Shown one piece after another: positions 1 through 8,402 of a DNA stretch of 64,000 bases (the stretch's first letter is position 1; each line of letters starts with the position of its first letter). The position numbers were made by a program, and so were the translations under genes. The notes under the pieces were generated by a model, which saw nothing but the letters and a program-made list of their open reading frames with translations, made no database searches and was not told the DNA's origin. The stretch comes from Gammaproteobacteria bacterium (GTDB lineage Bacteria > Pseudomonadota > Gammaproteobacteria > Steroidobacterales > Rariloculaceae), in the NCBI GenBank assembly GCA_022819855.1, contig JAJEGN010000014.1, positions 250,501 to 314,500 on the forward strand, written 5' to 3'.

Positions 1-1
1 C

Positions 2-580
2 GAAACGGAGAACGCCCGCCTGCGCGAATTGCTCGATTCGCCCGCCGCGCTCGACCACCGCGTGCTCGTTGCCGAGATTCTCGCCGTCGACCTCGATCCC
101 TACCGGCAACGGTTCAACCTCAATCGCGGTTTGGCCAACGGCGTCTTCGTCGGGCAGGCCCTGCTCGATGCCAACGGCGTCGTCGGGCAGATCGTCGAAG
201 TCGGGCCGTTCACGGCCGAGGCCATGGCGATCACCGACGCCGATCATGCGCTGCCCGTGCGCGTGAACCGCAACGGGCTCAGGACCGTGGCCATCGGAAC
301 CGGCGACAACAACCGCCTGCGCCTGCCCTACCTGACCAACAGCGCAGACATCGAGGTCGGCGACCTGCTCGTCTCGTCGGGCCTTGGGGGCGTGTTCCCG
401 CTGGGTTATCCGGTGGCGCACGTTCTCGAAGTCCGCCTGAGGCCCGGTCAGTCGTTCGCTGACGTGATTGCCGAGCCGGTTTCCGCGCTCGATCGCGACC
501 GGGAGGTGTTGCTCGTCTGGGATACGGCCACGGAGACCTCGGCGGTCGAGGATCCATCGCTCGTGTCGGAGCTTCAGTGA
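2..580 (+). CDS. mreC: MreC, rod shape-determining protein (5' end outside window)
   Basis: MreC is the periplasmic scaffold of the elongasome; it links cytoplasmic MreB and MreD to PBP2 and RodA. The first codon in frame is at position 2, so the gene begins before the window and lacks its N-terminal membrane anchor here. The visible part starts in the end of the coiled coil (ENARLRELL) and continues through the beta domain, with family-like stretches RGLANGVFVGQALL and VGDLLVSSGLGGVFPLGYPV. The C-terminal tail is short. Its stop codon overlaps the mreD start, so the two are translationally coupled. Identity rests on the sequence and on the downstream mreD-mrdA-rodA order. Confidence 0.93.
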   Translation, partial: ETENARLRELLDSPAALDHRVLVAEILAVDLDPYRQRFNLNRGLANGVFVGQALLDANGVVGQIVEVGPFTAEAMAITDADHALPVRVNRNGLRTVAIGTGDNNRLRLPYLTNSADIEVGDLLVSSGLGGVFPLGYPVAHVLEVRLRPGQSFADVIAEPVSALDRDREVLLVWDTATETSAVEDPSLVSELQ

Positions 581-1068
581 TGACGCTCGGCATGGGCAAC
601 CGCATCATGCCGGCGCTGAGCCTGCTGGCCGCACTGATGCTGGCGGCCGCGCCGGTGCCGGGATGGTCCGCCTCGTTCCGGCCCGAATGGGTCCCGGTCG
701 TGCTGCTGTTCTGGTCGCTCGTGGCGCCTGACCGGTTCGGAATGCTGACTGCAGCGGGGATGGGGCTGGCGCTCGATGTCCTGACCGGCGCCCTGCTCGG
801 CCAGCACGCGCTCGCCCTCCTGCTGGTCGTCTACCTCTGTCAAAGGTTCCAGCCACGCATTCGCGTGATTCCCCTTGCCCAGCTCACACTCATGATCGTC
901 GCGCTGCTCGCGCTCTATGAGTTCGTGCTGTTCTGGGTGGACGGCCTCGCGGGTCGGACGGTCCCGTTCGTCGACCGCTGGGCGCCGGTGCTCAGCAGCA
1001 CGGCCGTATGGTTGCTGGCGCTGGCCGTCCTCGATCGCTGGCGCCGCGTGGCGCACGCGCGCATCTGA
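580..1068 (+). CDS. mreD: MreD, rod shape-determining membrane protein
   Basis: A 162-residue, very hydrophobic protein with about five predicted membrane segments, the usual size and layout of MreD, which sits with MreC, PBP2 and RodA in the inner membrane. ATG at 580 shares its A with the mreC stop TGA; GTG at 577 is a possible alternative one codon earlier. The stretch LALDVLTGALLGQHAL fits the conserved MreD region (D.L.G..lG..al). It is followed after 7 bp by mrdA, so the whole cluster is probably one operon. Confidence 0.9.
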   Translation: MTLGMGNRIMPALSLLAALMLAAAPVPGWSASFRPEWVPVVLLFWSLVAPDRFGMLTAAGMGLALDVLTGALLGQHALALLLVVYLCQRFQPRIRVIPLAQLTLMIVALLALYEFVLFWVDGLAGRTVPFVDRWAPVLSSTAVWLLALAVLDRWRRVAHARI

Positions 1069-1075
1069 GCCGATC

Positions 1076-2989
1076 ATGGAAAACGCAGAGCGGCCGTTCA
1101 AGGACCAGATGAGAGAGCAGAAGCTCTTTCAGTCACGGGTGATCGCCTGTGCCGTGGGCGTGCTGCTCCTGACGGCCATGCTCGTCGGCCGTCTCGTCCA
1201 ACTGCAGGTCGTCGATACCCAGCATTTCACGGAGCTTTCCGAGGGCAACCGCATCCGGACCGCGCCGCTGGCGCCGACGCGCGGCCTGATCTTCGACCGC
1301 AACGGCCTGCTCATCGCCGAGAATCTGCCGACATGGCAACTGGTTGCCGTTCCCGAGGAGATCGACGATCTCGACGGCACGCTGAACGCGCTCACACGAC
1401 TCGACCTGCTCACCGATGTCGACCTCGAGGAACTGGCCGGAAGCGTCCGTTCCCGCCTCGGCTTCGAACGCGTCACGCTCGGCAACCTCAGCGAGTCGCA
1501 GGCCGCGCGGTTCGCCGTGCGGCGGCATCGTTACCCCGGCGTCGACATTCAGGAAGGGCTCGTTCGCCACTACCCGTACGCGGGTGCGGGCGTCCACGCC
1601 GTGGGGTACGTCGGCAGCATCAGCAGCGATGATCTGGAACTCATCGACCGCGGCGAGTATGCCGCGACGTCGCAGATCGGCAAGACCGGTGTCGAGCGCA
1701 GCTACGAGAGCGTCCTGCATGGTCAGGTGGGCTACCGGCAGCAGGAGGTCAATGCCCAGGGCCGGGTTCTGCTCGATCCCGCCATGACCGAGGGCGGCGA
1801 GAACCAGCCAACCCTGCTGACGCGCTGGCCGACACCGGGCAGGCACCTGATCCTGTCGATCGACATGCGCCTGCAGCTTGCCGGCGCCCGGGCCATGGGG
1901 GTCCAGCGAGGCGCCGCAGTCGCGATCGACCCGCGCAACGGCGATCTGCTGGCGTTGATCAGCACGCCGGGGTTCGACCCGAACCGGTTCGCGGCGGGGC
2001 TCAGCCGCAACGATTACGTGGCGCTCACCACGGACCCCGACAATCCGCTGTTCAATCGGGCGCTTGCCGGGCGCTATCCGCCCGGGTCGACGATCAAGCC
2101 GATGCTCGGGCTCGCGGCGCTGCACCATGAGAGCGTGGATCCCCACGAGGACCACTACTGCGGCGGCTACTTCAGGCTGCCCGGGAGCACGCACCGGTAC
2201 CGCGACTGGCGTCCGCAGGGCCACGGCGCGATGAACCTGCACTCGGCGATCGTGGAGTCCTGCGATGTCTATTTCTACCAGCTCGCGGTCGAGCTCGGCA
2301 TCGACAGTCTGGGGTCATCGCTCACGGCATTCGGTTTCGGCGCGCCGACCGGCATCGATATCAGCGGCGAGGCCGCCGGAATCGTTCCCTCGCGCGAGTG
2401 GAAGCGGCAACAGTTCGCCAACCCGGCCGACCAGGTCTGGTTTCCCGGGGAGACGGTGATCGCGGGGATCGGCCAGGGATATACCCAGGTGACGCCTCTG
2501 CAGCTCGCCAATGCTTCGGCGGCGGTCGCCGCCAGCGGTCGGCGTTTCAGACCGCGACTGCTGATCGGCACCGAAGACGCTGTCAGCGGCGCCTTCGAGC
2601 AGGTCGAACCGGTCGAGGCCGATCCCGTGCATGTCGCGGACGAGTCGCACTGGCAGATGATCCAGGACGCGATGCTCGGAGTCACGAACGAACCCAGCGG
2701 CTCGGGGCTGACCGCGATGCTCGGGACGCCGTACACGGTGGCCGGCAAGACGGGAACGGCGCAAGTGTTTTCGGTAGGTCAGGACGAGGAATACGACGAG
2801 GACAATGTCGACGAGCGCTTGCGCGATCACGGCCTCTTCGTGGCTTTCGCGCCATTCGACGCGCCCGAGATCGCCGTGGCGGTAGTCGTCGAAAACGGCG
2901 GCGGCGGCAACCGCGCCGCGGGGCCGGTGGCGCGCGCGATTCTCGATGCCTACTTCGGAATTGAGGACCATGGCGACAGCTACGATTGA
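1076..2989 (+). CDS. mrdA: Penicillin-binding protein 2 (elongasome transpeptidase)
   Basis: A 637-residue class B penicillin-binding protein that cross-links peptidoglycan during side-wall elongation. ATG 1076 follows mreD by 7 bp; the frame is open further upstream but that part lies inside mreD. The N-terminal membrane anchor covers roughly residues 15-40, then comes the dimerisation domain with TRGLIFDRNG. The transpeptidase motifs are S338-T-I-K341, S395-C-D397 (the SxN/SxD motif, here with Cys in the middle) and K558-T-G560. Length and motif spacing match PBP2 rather than FtsI, and rodA follows directly with a 20-bp overlap, the usual partner arrangement. Confidence 0.95.
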   Translation: MENAERPFKDQMREQKLFQSRVIACAVGVLLLTAMLVGRLVQLQVVDTQHFTELSEGNRIRTAPLAPTRGLIFDRNGLLIAENLPTWQLVAVPEEIDDLDGTLNALTRLDLLTDVDLEELAGSVRSRLGFERVTLGNLSESQAARFAVRRHRYPGVDIQEGLVRHYPYAGAGVHAVGYVGSISSDDLELIDRGEYAATSQIGKTGVERSYESVLHGQVGYRQQEVNAQGRVLLDPAMTEGGENQPTLLTRWPTPGRHLILSIDMRLQLAGARAMGVQRGAAVAIDPRNGDLLALISTPGFDPNRFAAGLSRNDYVALTTDPDNPLFNRALAGRYPPGSTIKPMLGLAALHHESVDPHEDHYCGGYFRLPGSTHRYRDWRPQGHGAMNLHSAIVESCDVYFYQLAVELGIDSLGSSLTAFGFGAPTGIDISGEAAGIVPSREWKRQQFANPADQVWFPGETVIAGIGQGYTQVTPLQLANASAAVAASGRRFRPRLLIGTEDAVSGAFEQVEPVEADPVHVADESHWQMIQDAMLGVTNEPSGSGLTAMLGTPYTVAGKTGTAQVFSVGQDEEYDEDNVDERLRDHGLFVAFAPFDAPEIAVAVVVENGGGGNRAAGPVARAILDAYFGIEDHGDSYD

Positions 2990-4109
2990 TTGGGGCGCGA
3001 ACCAGCAACGCCCGCTGCGGTCGCTGCTGCCGGGCGGCGTCAGCCTGAACGTCGATCTGCCGCTGTTGCTGACGATGCTGGCGATCACCGGCTTCGGCTT
3101 CATCGTGCTCTACAGCGCCGTTGGCGAGAACGGGAGTCTGCTGTTGCGCCAGGCCGTGAGGTGCGGGATCGGGTTCTGTGCGTTCTTCGCGCTCGCTCAG
3201 GTTCCGCCGAACTATCTCAGGGCCTTCACGCCATGGGTGTTTTGCGGCGTATTCGGCCTGTTGCTGCTGGTCATGATCGACGGGGAGGTCGGCAAGGGCG
3301 CGCAACGCTGGCTCAGCCTCGGCGTCGTGAGCTTCCAGCCGTCGGAGTTCATGAAGCTTGCCGTACCGCTCATGGTCGCGTGGTTCATGCACGATCGGTC
3401 CTTGCCGCCGACGCTGCCGCAGGTGGCCGTGCTCGTCCTGATCGTGCTGGTTCCGGCGTTGCTCATCGCCCGCCAGCCCGACCTCGGCACGGCGTTGCTC
3501 GTGGTTGCGGCCGGCAGCCTGACGATCCTGCTGACCGGCGTCAGCAAGCGCATCATTGCCGCCGTCGGGCTCGCAGGACTCGTGTCGGCGCCGATCGCCT
3601 GGCAATTCATGCTCGATTACCAGCGGGCGCGGGTCATCACCTTCCTGAATCCCGAGTCCGATCCGCTTGGCGCCGGCTACAACATCATCCAGTCGAAGAT
3701 CGCGATCGGCTCGGGCGGCATTTTCGGCAAGGGTTGGCTGAACGGCACGCAGGCGCACCTGGAGTTCCTGCCCGAGCGCTCCACCGACTTCATTTTCGCG
3801 GTCATGGCGGAAGAGTTCGGCCTGATGGGACTGTTGCTGCTGCTCGCGCTGTACCTCGTTCTCGTCGGCCGGGGCCTCTTTATCGCACTCGCTGCGCAGG
3901 ACACGTTCACGCGGCTGCTTGCCGGCAGCCTGACCCTGACGTTTTTCGTATACGTCTTCGTGAACGCCGGCATGGTGAGCGGCCTGTTGCCGATCGTCGG
4001 CGTGCCGCTGCCGCTGGTCAGCGCAGGCGGCACCTCGATGGTGACGCTGATGGCAGGGTTCGGTATGCTCGCGGCGATTTCCGGCCAGAAGAAAAGGTTG
4101 GCGGCATGA
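2970..4109 (+). CDS. rodA: RodA, SEDS peptidoglycan glycosyltransferase
   Basis: A multi-pass SEDS-family protein of 379 residues that polymerises lipid II glycan strands for cell elongation, paired with PBP2. ATG 2970 lies inside the end of mrdA, a 20-bp overlap; codons upstream in the same frame belong to mrdA sequence. Family signatures include GKGAQRWLSLG, FQPSEFMKLAVP, ARQPDLGTALL, KGWLNGTQAHLEFLPE and TDFIFAVMAEEFG, and LPLVSAGGTSM near the C-terminus. About ten hydrophobic segments are visible. The stop overlaps the start of mltB as ATGA. Confidence 0.95.
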   Translation: MATATIDWGANQQRPLRSLLPGGVSLNVDLPLLLTMLAITGFGFIVLYSAVGENGSLLLRQAVRCGIGFCAFFALAQVPPNYLRAFTPWVFCGVFGLLLLVMIDGEVGKGAQRWLSLGVVSFQPSEFMKLAVPLMVAWFMHDRSLPPTLPQVAVLVLIVLVPALLIARQPDLGTALLVVAAGSLTILLTGVSKRIIAAVGLAGLVSAPIAWQFMLDYQRARVITFLNPESDPLGAGYNIIQSKIAIGSGGIFGKGWLNGTQAHLEFLPERSTDFIFAVMAEEFGLMGLLLLLALYLVLVGRGLFIALAAQDTFTRLLAGSLTLTFFVYVFVNAGMVSGLLPIVGVPLPLVSAGGTSMVTLMAGFGMLAAISGQKKRLAA

Positions 4110-5131
4110 TTGCGACGGTTGCGAGACAGATGTTCCAGGCGGCGTTGCTGATGCTGCCGGTCACGGCGGTTTACGGGCAGGTCGAAATCGACGCGGAACG
4201 CGTGGCCGAGGCGCGTCAGGCATTCATCGACAACGTCGTCTCCGAACACGGCTTCGAGCGCTCCGAGGTCACCGACATGCTAGAAGGCGCAACGATCAGC
4301 GCGCGCGTCCTCGAACTGATCTCGCGGCCGGCCGAGCGGGTGGTGCCGTGGTACGAGTACCGCGAGATTTTTCTGAACGAAAGCCGCATCGAGTCCGGCG
4401 TCGAGTTCTGGCAGGACAATGCCGTCGCGCTCGCGGTCATGGCGGAGAACCACGGCGTCGAGCCGCACATCATCGTCGCGACGATCGGGATCGAAACGCT
4501 GTTCGGTCAGCGTATGGGTGCGATTCCCGTGCTCGATGCTCTGAGCACGCTCGCGTTTGCCTATCCGCCGAGGTCCGCTTTCTTCAGCGGTGAACTTGAG
4601 TCGCTGCTGTTGCTGAGCCGGGAGGAGGGCGCCGAGCTGCTCGATGCTTCCGGTTCCTATGCCGGCGCGATGGGCGCCGGGCAGTTCATCCCGTCGAGCT
4701 ACCGGGCCTATGCCGTGGACGGCAACGGCGACGGGCGCCGCGACCTGTGGAACGACTGGGACGACATTCTTGCCAGCGTCGCGAACTACTACGGGGTGCA
4801 CGGCTGGCAGACCGGCGAGCCGGTTGCCGTCGAGGCTACGCGGCCGGCGGACTGGTCGGGCGCGGAGCCCGGCGGTGGCCTCGATCTCGATGCCACCGTG
4901 GGTTCGCTGAGAGCCCTCGGATACGAGTTCGAGGTTGACCTTCCCGACGACGCGCCGGCACGGGTTTTCGCGATGGAGCGCGACGCGGACTCGTTCGAAT
5001 ACTGGGTCGGATTTCAAAACTTCTACGTCATAACGCGCTACAACAGAAGCTCCAAGTACGCGCTTGCCGCACATCAACTGGGTCAGGCCATACTGAACGC
5101 ATACGAGGCCTCGGCCGAGAGCGGCCGCTAA
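4106..5131 (+). CDS. mltB: Membrane-bound lytic murein transglycosylase B
   Basis: A 341-residue peptidoglycan lytic transglycosylase of the MltB (SltB1) family, cleaving glycan strands with formation of 1,6-anhydro-muropeptides. It has a predicted signal sequence (about residues 1-24) but no lipobox, so the product is probably soluble periplasmic rather than lipidated. The catalytic acid is E130 in VATIGIETLFG; family motifs GAMGAGQFIPSSYRAYAVDG and DLWNDWDDILASVANYY follow. ATG 4106 overlaps the rodA stop, and the stop shares one base with the rlpA start, so expression is coupled to the elongasome operon. Confidence 0.93.
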   Translation: MIATVARQMFQAALLMLPVTAVYGQVEIDAERVAEARQAFIDNVVSEHGFERSEVTDMLEGATISARVLELISRPAERVVPWYEYREIFLNESRIESGVEFWQDNAVALAVMAENHGVEPHIIVATIGIETLFGQRMGAIPVLDALSTLAFAYPPRSAFFSGELESLLLLSREEGAELLDASGSYAGAMGAGQFIPSSYRAYAVDGNGDGRRDLWNDWDDILASVANYYGVHGWQTGEPVAVEATRPADWSGAEPGGGLDLDATVGSLRALGYEFEVDLPDDAPARVFAMERDADSFEYWVGFQNFYVITRYNRSSKYALAAHQLGQAILNAYEASAESGR

Positions 5132-6087
5132 TGCAGGCGGCGCAGTTCGTCCGGTCGCGCTGCCACGGGCTGCCCGGCATCGTGGGCGGGCTCGGCCTCG
5201 CGCTCCTGGCTGCGTGCAGCACCACTCGCGTCGATACCTCCGCCGTTCCCGGTCCCGCTGTTCCCGGCCCTGCAGCGCGCGGATCTGCCGCGACCGTTCC
5301 TGCCAGCCGGCCGGTCGAGGTGTTTCCGGACGACGGCGGCAGCGCGCCGCTCGTCGCGGGTCCCGACGCCGACCGCGGCAACCCGCCGTTCTACGATGTT
5401 CTCGGCGAACGTTACTTCGTGATGGACTCCGGATACGGATACATGGAGCAGGGCGTCGCCTCATGGTACGGCGAGGCCTTTCACGGCCAGCCGACGTCCG
5501 GCGGCGAACCCTACGACATGTACGCGATGACGGCCGCGCACCGGACGCTGCCCATTCCGATGTGGGTCGAAGTCACGAATCTCGAGAACGGCAGGCGAGT
5601 CGTCGTTGAAATCAACGATCGGGGGCCCTTCGTCGACAATCGCATCATCGATCTGAGCTTTCGCGCTGCCGAGTACCTCGGGATGGTCGAGGCGGGCACG
5701 GCACTGGTCGAAGTGCGCGCGCTCGGAGTGCCCGGCATCGGTCCCGCGGCGCCTGCCACGGCGGACGCGGGCGGGGCAGGGCGCGGTGACGGGTCTTCCA
5801 TCGTCGTCGAGGCGCTTCCGGACTCCGCCGGGTCCGCCACGCGGGCGTTCCCGCAGATCTTCGTCCAGGTGGGCGCGTTCTCCGAGCGCGAGAACGCCGA
5901 CGCGCTGGCAGAACGGCTCAGGCTCAACGGCTTCGAAGACAGCTTCGTCGTCACGGACAGCGAGGGTGGTGGCCCATTGCACCGCGTGCGCATCGGCCCG
6001 CTCGACGGCGCCGACCATACGGACGAGGTCAACGCGGGACTCCGATCCATCGGGATTGACCAAAGTCAGTTGATTTTTGACTTCTGA
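5131..6087 (+). CDS. rlpA: RlpA-like lipoprotein with DPBB and SPOR domains
   Basis: A 318-residue lipoprotein: the signal sequence ends in LALLAAC, so Cys29 is the predicted lipidation site. A Pro/Ala/Gly-rich linker is followed by the double-psi beta-barrel domain with QGVASWYGEAFHGQPTSGG, AAHRTLP and NDRGPFVDNRIIDLS, and by a C-terminal SPOR domain (FVQVGAFSERENADALAERL) that binds denuded glycan at septa. Some RlpA proteins are lytic transglycosylases acting on such glycan. ATG 5131 overlaps the mltB stop as TAATG. In many relatives dacA comes next; here a ybeD-like gene follows instead. Confidence 0.92.
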   Translation: MQAAQFVRSRCHGLPGIVGGLGLALLAACSTTRVDTSAVPGPAVPGPAARGSAATVPASRPVEVFPDDGGSAPLVAGPDADRGNPPFYDVLGERYFVMDSGYGYMEQGVASWYGEAFHGQPTSGGEPYDMYAMTAAHRTLPIPMWVEVTNLENGRRVVVEINDRGPFVDNRIIDLSFRAAEYLGMVEAGTALVEVRALGVPGIGPAAPATADAGGAGRGDGSSIVVEALPDSAGSATRAFPQIFVQVGAFSERENADALAERLRLNGFEDSFVVTDSEGGGPLHRVRIGPLDGADHTDEVNAGLRSIGIDQSQLIFDF

Positions 6088-6114
6088 CACCGCACGACAG
6101 CGCGTGAAGTGCCG

Positions 6115-6378
6115 ATGTCCGACGACGAACTGCTGAGCTTTCCCTGCGAGATCGACATCAAGGTCATCGGACACCGGACCGAAAACCTGCGCGGGGCGGT
6201 CCTCGCCATCGTTGGAAGGCATTGCGGGTCGGTCGACGACGCCGCGATCAGCGAACGGCTGAGCAGCGCGGGCAAATACCTGAGCCTGACGGTCACCGTG
6301 GTTGCCGAAACGCGCGAGCAGATCGACGCCGTGTATCGGGAACTCACCGCGAGCAACCACGTTCTCATGGCGTTGTGA
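6115..6378 (+). CDS. YbeD-like DUF493 family protein
   Basis: A small protein of 87 residues matching the DUF493 (UPF0250, YbeD) family: an ACT-like alpha/beta fold with the LLSFPCEIDIKVIG beginning, GKYLSLTVTV in the middle and a short ending on MAL. Its role is unknown; in E. coli ybeD lies between dacA and lipB, and this gene is likewise immediately upstream of lipB. ATG 6115 was chosen; GTG 6109 is possible two codons earlier. The stop TGA overlaps the GTG start of lipB, so the two are coupled. Confidence 0.85.
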   Translation: MSDDELLSFPCEIDIKVIGHRTENLRGAVLAIVGRHCGSVDDAAISERLSSAGKYLSLTVTVVAETREQIDAVYRELTASNHVLMAL

Positions 6379-6986
6379 ACGCTATCCGCGTAAGCGACCT
6401 TGGCTGTCGTCCCCTGGCAGCCGTCTGGGCCGACATGCAGGACTTCACGGATCGCAGGGACGAAGCAACTGGCGACGAGATCTGGTTCGTCGAGCACCCG
6501 CCCGTCTATACGCTCGGCCTGACCGCGAATCCCGAGCATCTGCCCGAGAACACCGATATCGAGGTCGTGAAGATCGATCGCGGCGGACAGGTGACCTATC
6601 ACGGCCCGGGTCAGCTCGTGTGCTACGTGCTCCTGAACATCAAGCGGCTCGGGCTCGGCGTGCGGGCACTGGTCGAAACGCTTGAGGCTGCGGTCATCGA
6701 TACCGTCGCCGACTATGGCGTGGAAGCCTACGGGCGCCGTGACGCGCCGGGCGTCTACGTTGCCGGCCGGAAGCTCGCCGCTCTCGGGCTCAGAATCCGG
6801 CATGGCTGCTCGTACCACGGCATTGCGGTCAACATCTCGATGGATCTTGCGCCGTTCAGGCGGATCCGGCCCTGCGGTCTCGACGACGTCGAGGTCACGC
6901 AGCTTGCGGATCTCTGCGGCAATGCGGACCCGGCCCGGTTCCGCGCGGACTTCGAGCGTCGCCTGCTCGCTCTTTTCGGGGCATAG
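6375..6986 (+). CDS. lipB: Octanoyl-[acyl-carrier-protein]:protein N-octanoyltransferase
   Basis: LipB transfers octanoyl groups from ACP to the lipoyl domains of 2-oxoacid dehydrogenases and GcvH. The protein has 203 residues from GTG 6375, which overlaps the ybeD-like stop; that overlap and the family length decide the start. Visible signatures are FVEHPPVYTLG, RGGQVTYHGPGQ, the catalytic lysine K133 in AGRKLAALGLRI and the catalytic cysteine C167 in RPCGLDD. lipA, the usual neighbour, does not follow. The E2 subunit at 12615-13901 is one possible substrate. Confidence 0.95.
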   Translation: MNAIRVSDLGCRPLAAVWADMQDFTDRRDEATGDEIWFVEHPPVYTLGLTANPEHLPENTDIEVVKIDRGGQVTYHGPGQLVCYVLLNIKRLGLGVRALVETLEAAVIDTVADYGVEAYGRRDAPGVYVAGRKLAALGLRIRHGCSYHGIAVNISMDLAPFRRIRPCGLDDVEVTQLADLCGNADPARFRADFERRLLALFGA

Positions 6987-7058
6987 CCCGGCAGCCCGGA
7001 CCACGCGCACGCCATGAGGAATCGGACAAACCGGGCCGGCACGTCGGGAGGGATGCCA

Positions 7059-8402
7059 ATGCCGCCGTCCGGGACGCTGGCCGAGGCCCTGCTCGCGCCG
7101 GGCGCGCCGGCCGCCCTGGTCGGGGACCTGCGCTCGAAGCTCATCAAACCCGTCGCGACGAACTTCGTCGAACGGCCGTGGGGCGGCACGATGATCCGTG
7201 AGTTCAAGAGGCTCAGCCCGCTGCCGGAGGACGACATGCGGACCGGCTTCGGTCTCGGCGAGTCGTTCGAGATCGCGGCCTGCGACGCCGACCCCGAAGC
7301 TCGCGAGTATCCGAGCCGCGTGCGGCTGGCCGACGGTTCCCTGATCTCACTTGCCGATCTACTGGCGGTACACGGCGAAACGCTGCTGGGCGAGGGATTC
7401 GTCGCTCAGCATGGCGCCGGGTTTCCGCTGCTGCCGAAGATCCTCGACATCAAGGAACTCCTTTCCGTCCAGGCGCACCCGCCCGGTCATACGGAGGTCT
7501 ACGTCATCATCGCCGCCGAGCCCGGGGCGACGATCCGGGTCGGGTTCAATGCCGACATCGATGCCCTCTCGATGAAGGCCGGGCTCGGGCACGGACTCGA
7601 GCACCAGCAGCGCCTGCTCGATCTGTTGCGGCCGGACGTGGATCCGGGCGGACTACAGGCCGTCGTGGCGGACTGGTTCGCTCGTCGCCCGGCGCGTACG
7701 GACGCGCTCGAATCCGCACTCGTTCCGCACTTCGTGCCCGCCGACCGCTGGTCCGCCGCGATGGAACTGCTCGACAGCCTCAAGACGCTCTACTCAGAAA
7801 CGCTCGATACGCTGAACGCGATCCCCGTGACGCCCGGCCAGGTCATTCACAACGCAACGCCGCAGCGCGTACTCGAGGGTTCAGGACGAATGGCCTCGGC
7901 CGAGGTCCATGTGCTCGGCAACCCGGAACGGCGCGAGATCCTCGCGCTCGAGATTCGCCGCCCGGGGCCGACGCTGAGGGCCTGGGACAACGTCAGGTTT
8001 CCGGTTCGCGCCGTCGACGTCGATGCGGCGTTCGATGCAATGAACCTGTCGAGAACGGAGCCCGGGGAGTTTCTCGTGACACCGACACCCGTGGCGGGCC
8101 GTCCCGGCGCCTTTCTCTCCATTGACTCGGAGTCTTACCGCGTCGAGCATCTGCGGCCGACGCCGGCGCTGACCGTCGAAGTCCCGTCCGAGCCCCCGCA
8201 CTGTCTGCACGCGCTCGGCGGCCGCGTTGTCGTGCAGCGTGCCGATGGCGTGGAAATCGGCAGGCTGGCCCGCGGCGAGTCGGCGCTCGTGCCGGCGGGT
8301 GTCGGGTCCTATGCCATCTCGACCGACGCCGAAGCCACCGAAGTCGTCAAGGCCAGCCCGGCCGAAAGCAGCCTGACGCACACAGGGAGCAGGCAGGAAT
8401 GA
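7059..8402 (+). CDS. Type I mannose-6-phosphate isomerase-like protein
   Basis: A 447-residue cupin-fold protein resembling type I phosphomannose isomerases, which interconvert mannose 6-phosphate and fructose 6-phosphate with a bound zinc. The N-terminus has the family signature KPVATNFVERPWGG and GESFEIAA; metal ligands are likely the Q and H of LLSVQAHP, the E of GHTEVYVI and the H of PGQVIHNATPQ. ATG 7059 is chosen because GGGAGG at 7046-7051 is spaced correctly for it; ATG 7053 is too close. The active-site sequence departs from the E. coli pattern (YPDxNHKPE), so another sugar-phosphate substrate is possible. The stop overlaps the next start as ATGA. Confidence 0.75.
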   Translation: MPPSGTLAEALLAPGAPAALVGDLRSKLIKPVATNFVERPWGGTMIREFKRLSPLPEDDMRTGFGLGESFEIAACDADPEAREYPSRVRLADGSLISLADLLAVHGETLLGEGFVAQHGAGFPLLPKILDIKELLSVQAHPPGHTEVYVIIAAEPGATIRVGFNADIDALSMKAGLGHGLEHQQRLLDLLRPDVDPGGLQAVVADWFARRPARTDALESALVPHFVPADRWSAAMELLDSLKTLYSETLDTLNAIPVTPGQVIHNATPQRVLEGSGRMASAEVHVLGNPERREILALEIRRPGPTLRAWDNVRFPVRAVDVDAAFDAMNLSRTEPGEFLVTPTPVAGRPGAFLSIDSESYRVEHLRPTPALTVEVPSEPPHCLHALGGRVVVQRADGVEIGRLARGESALVPAGVGSYAISTDAEATEVVKASPAESSLTHTGSRQE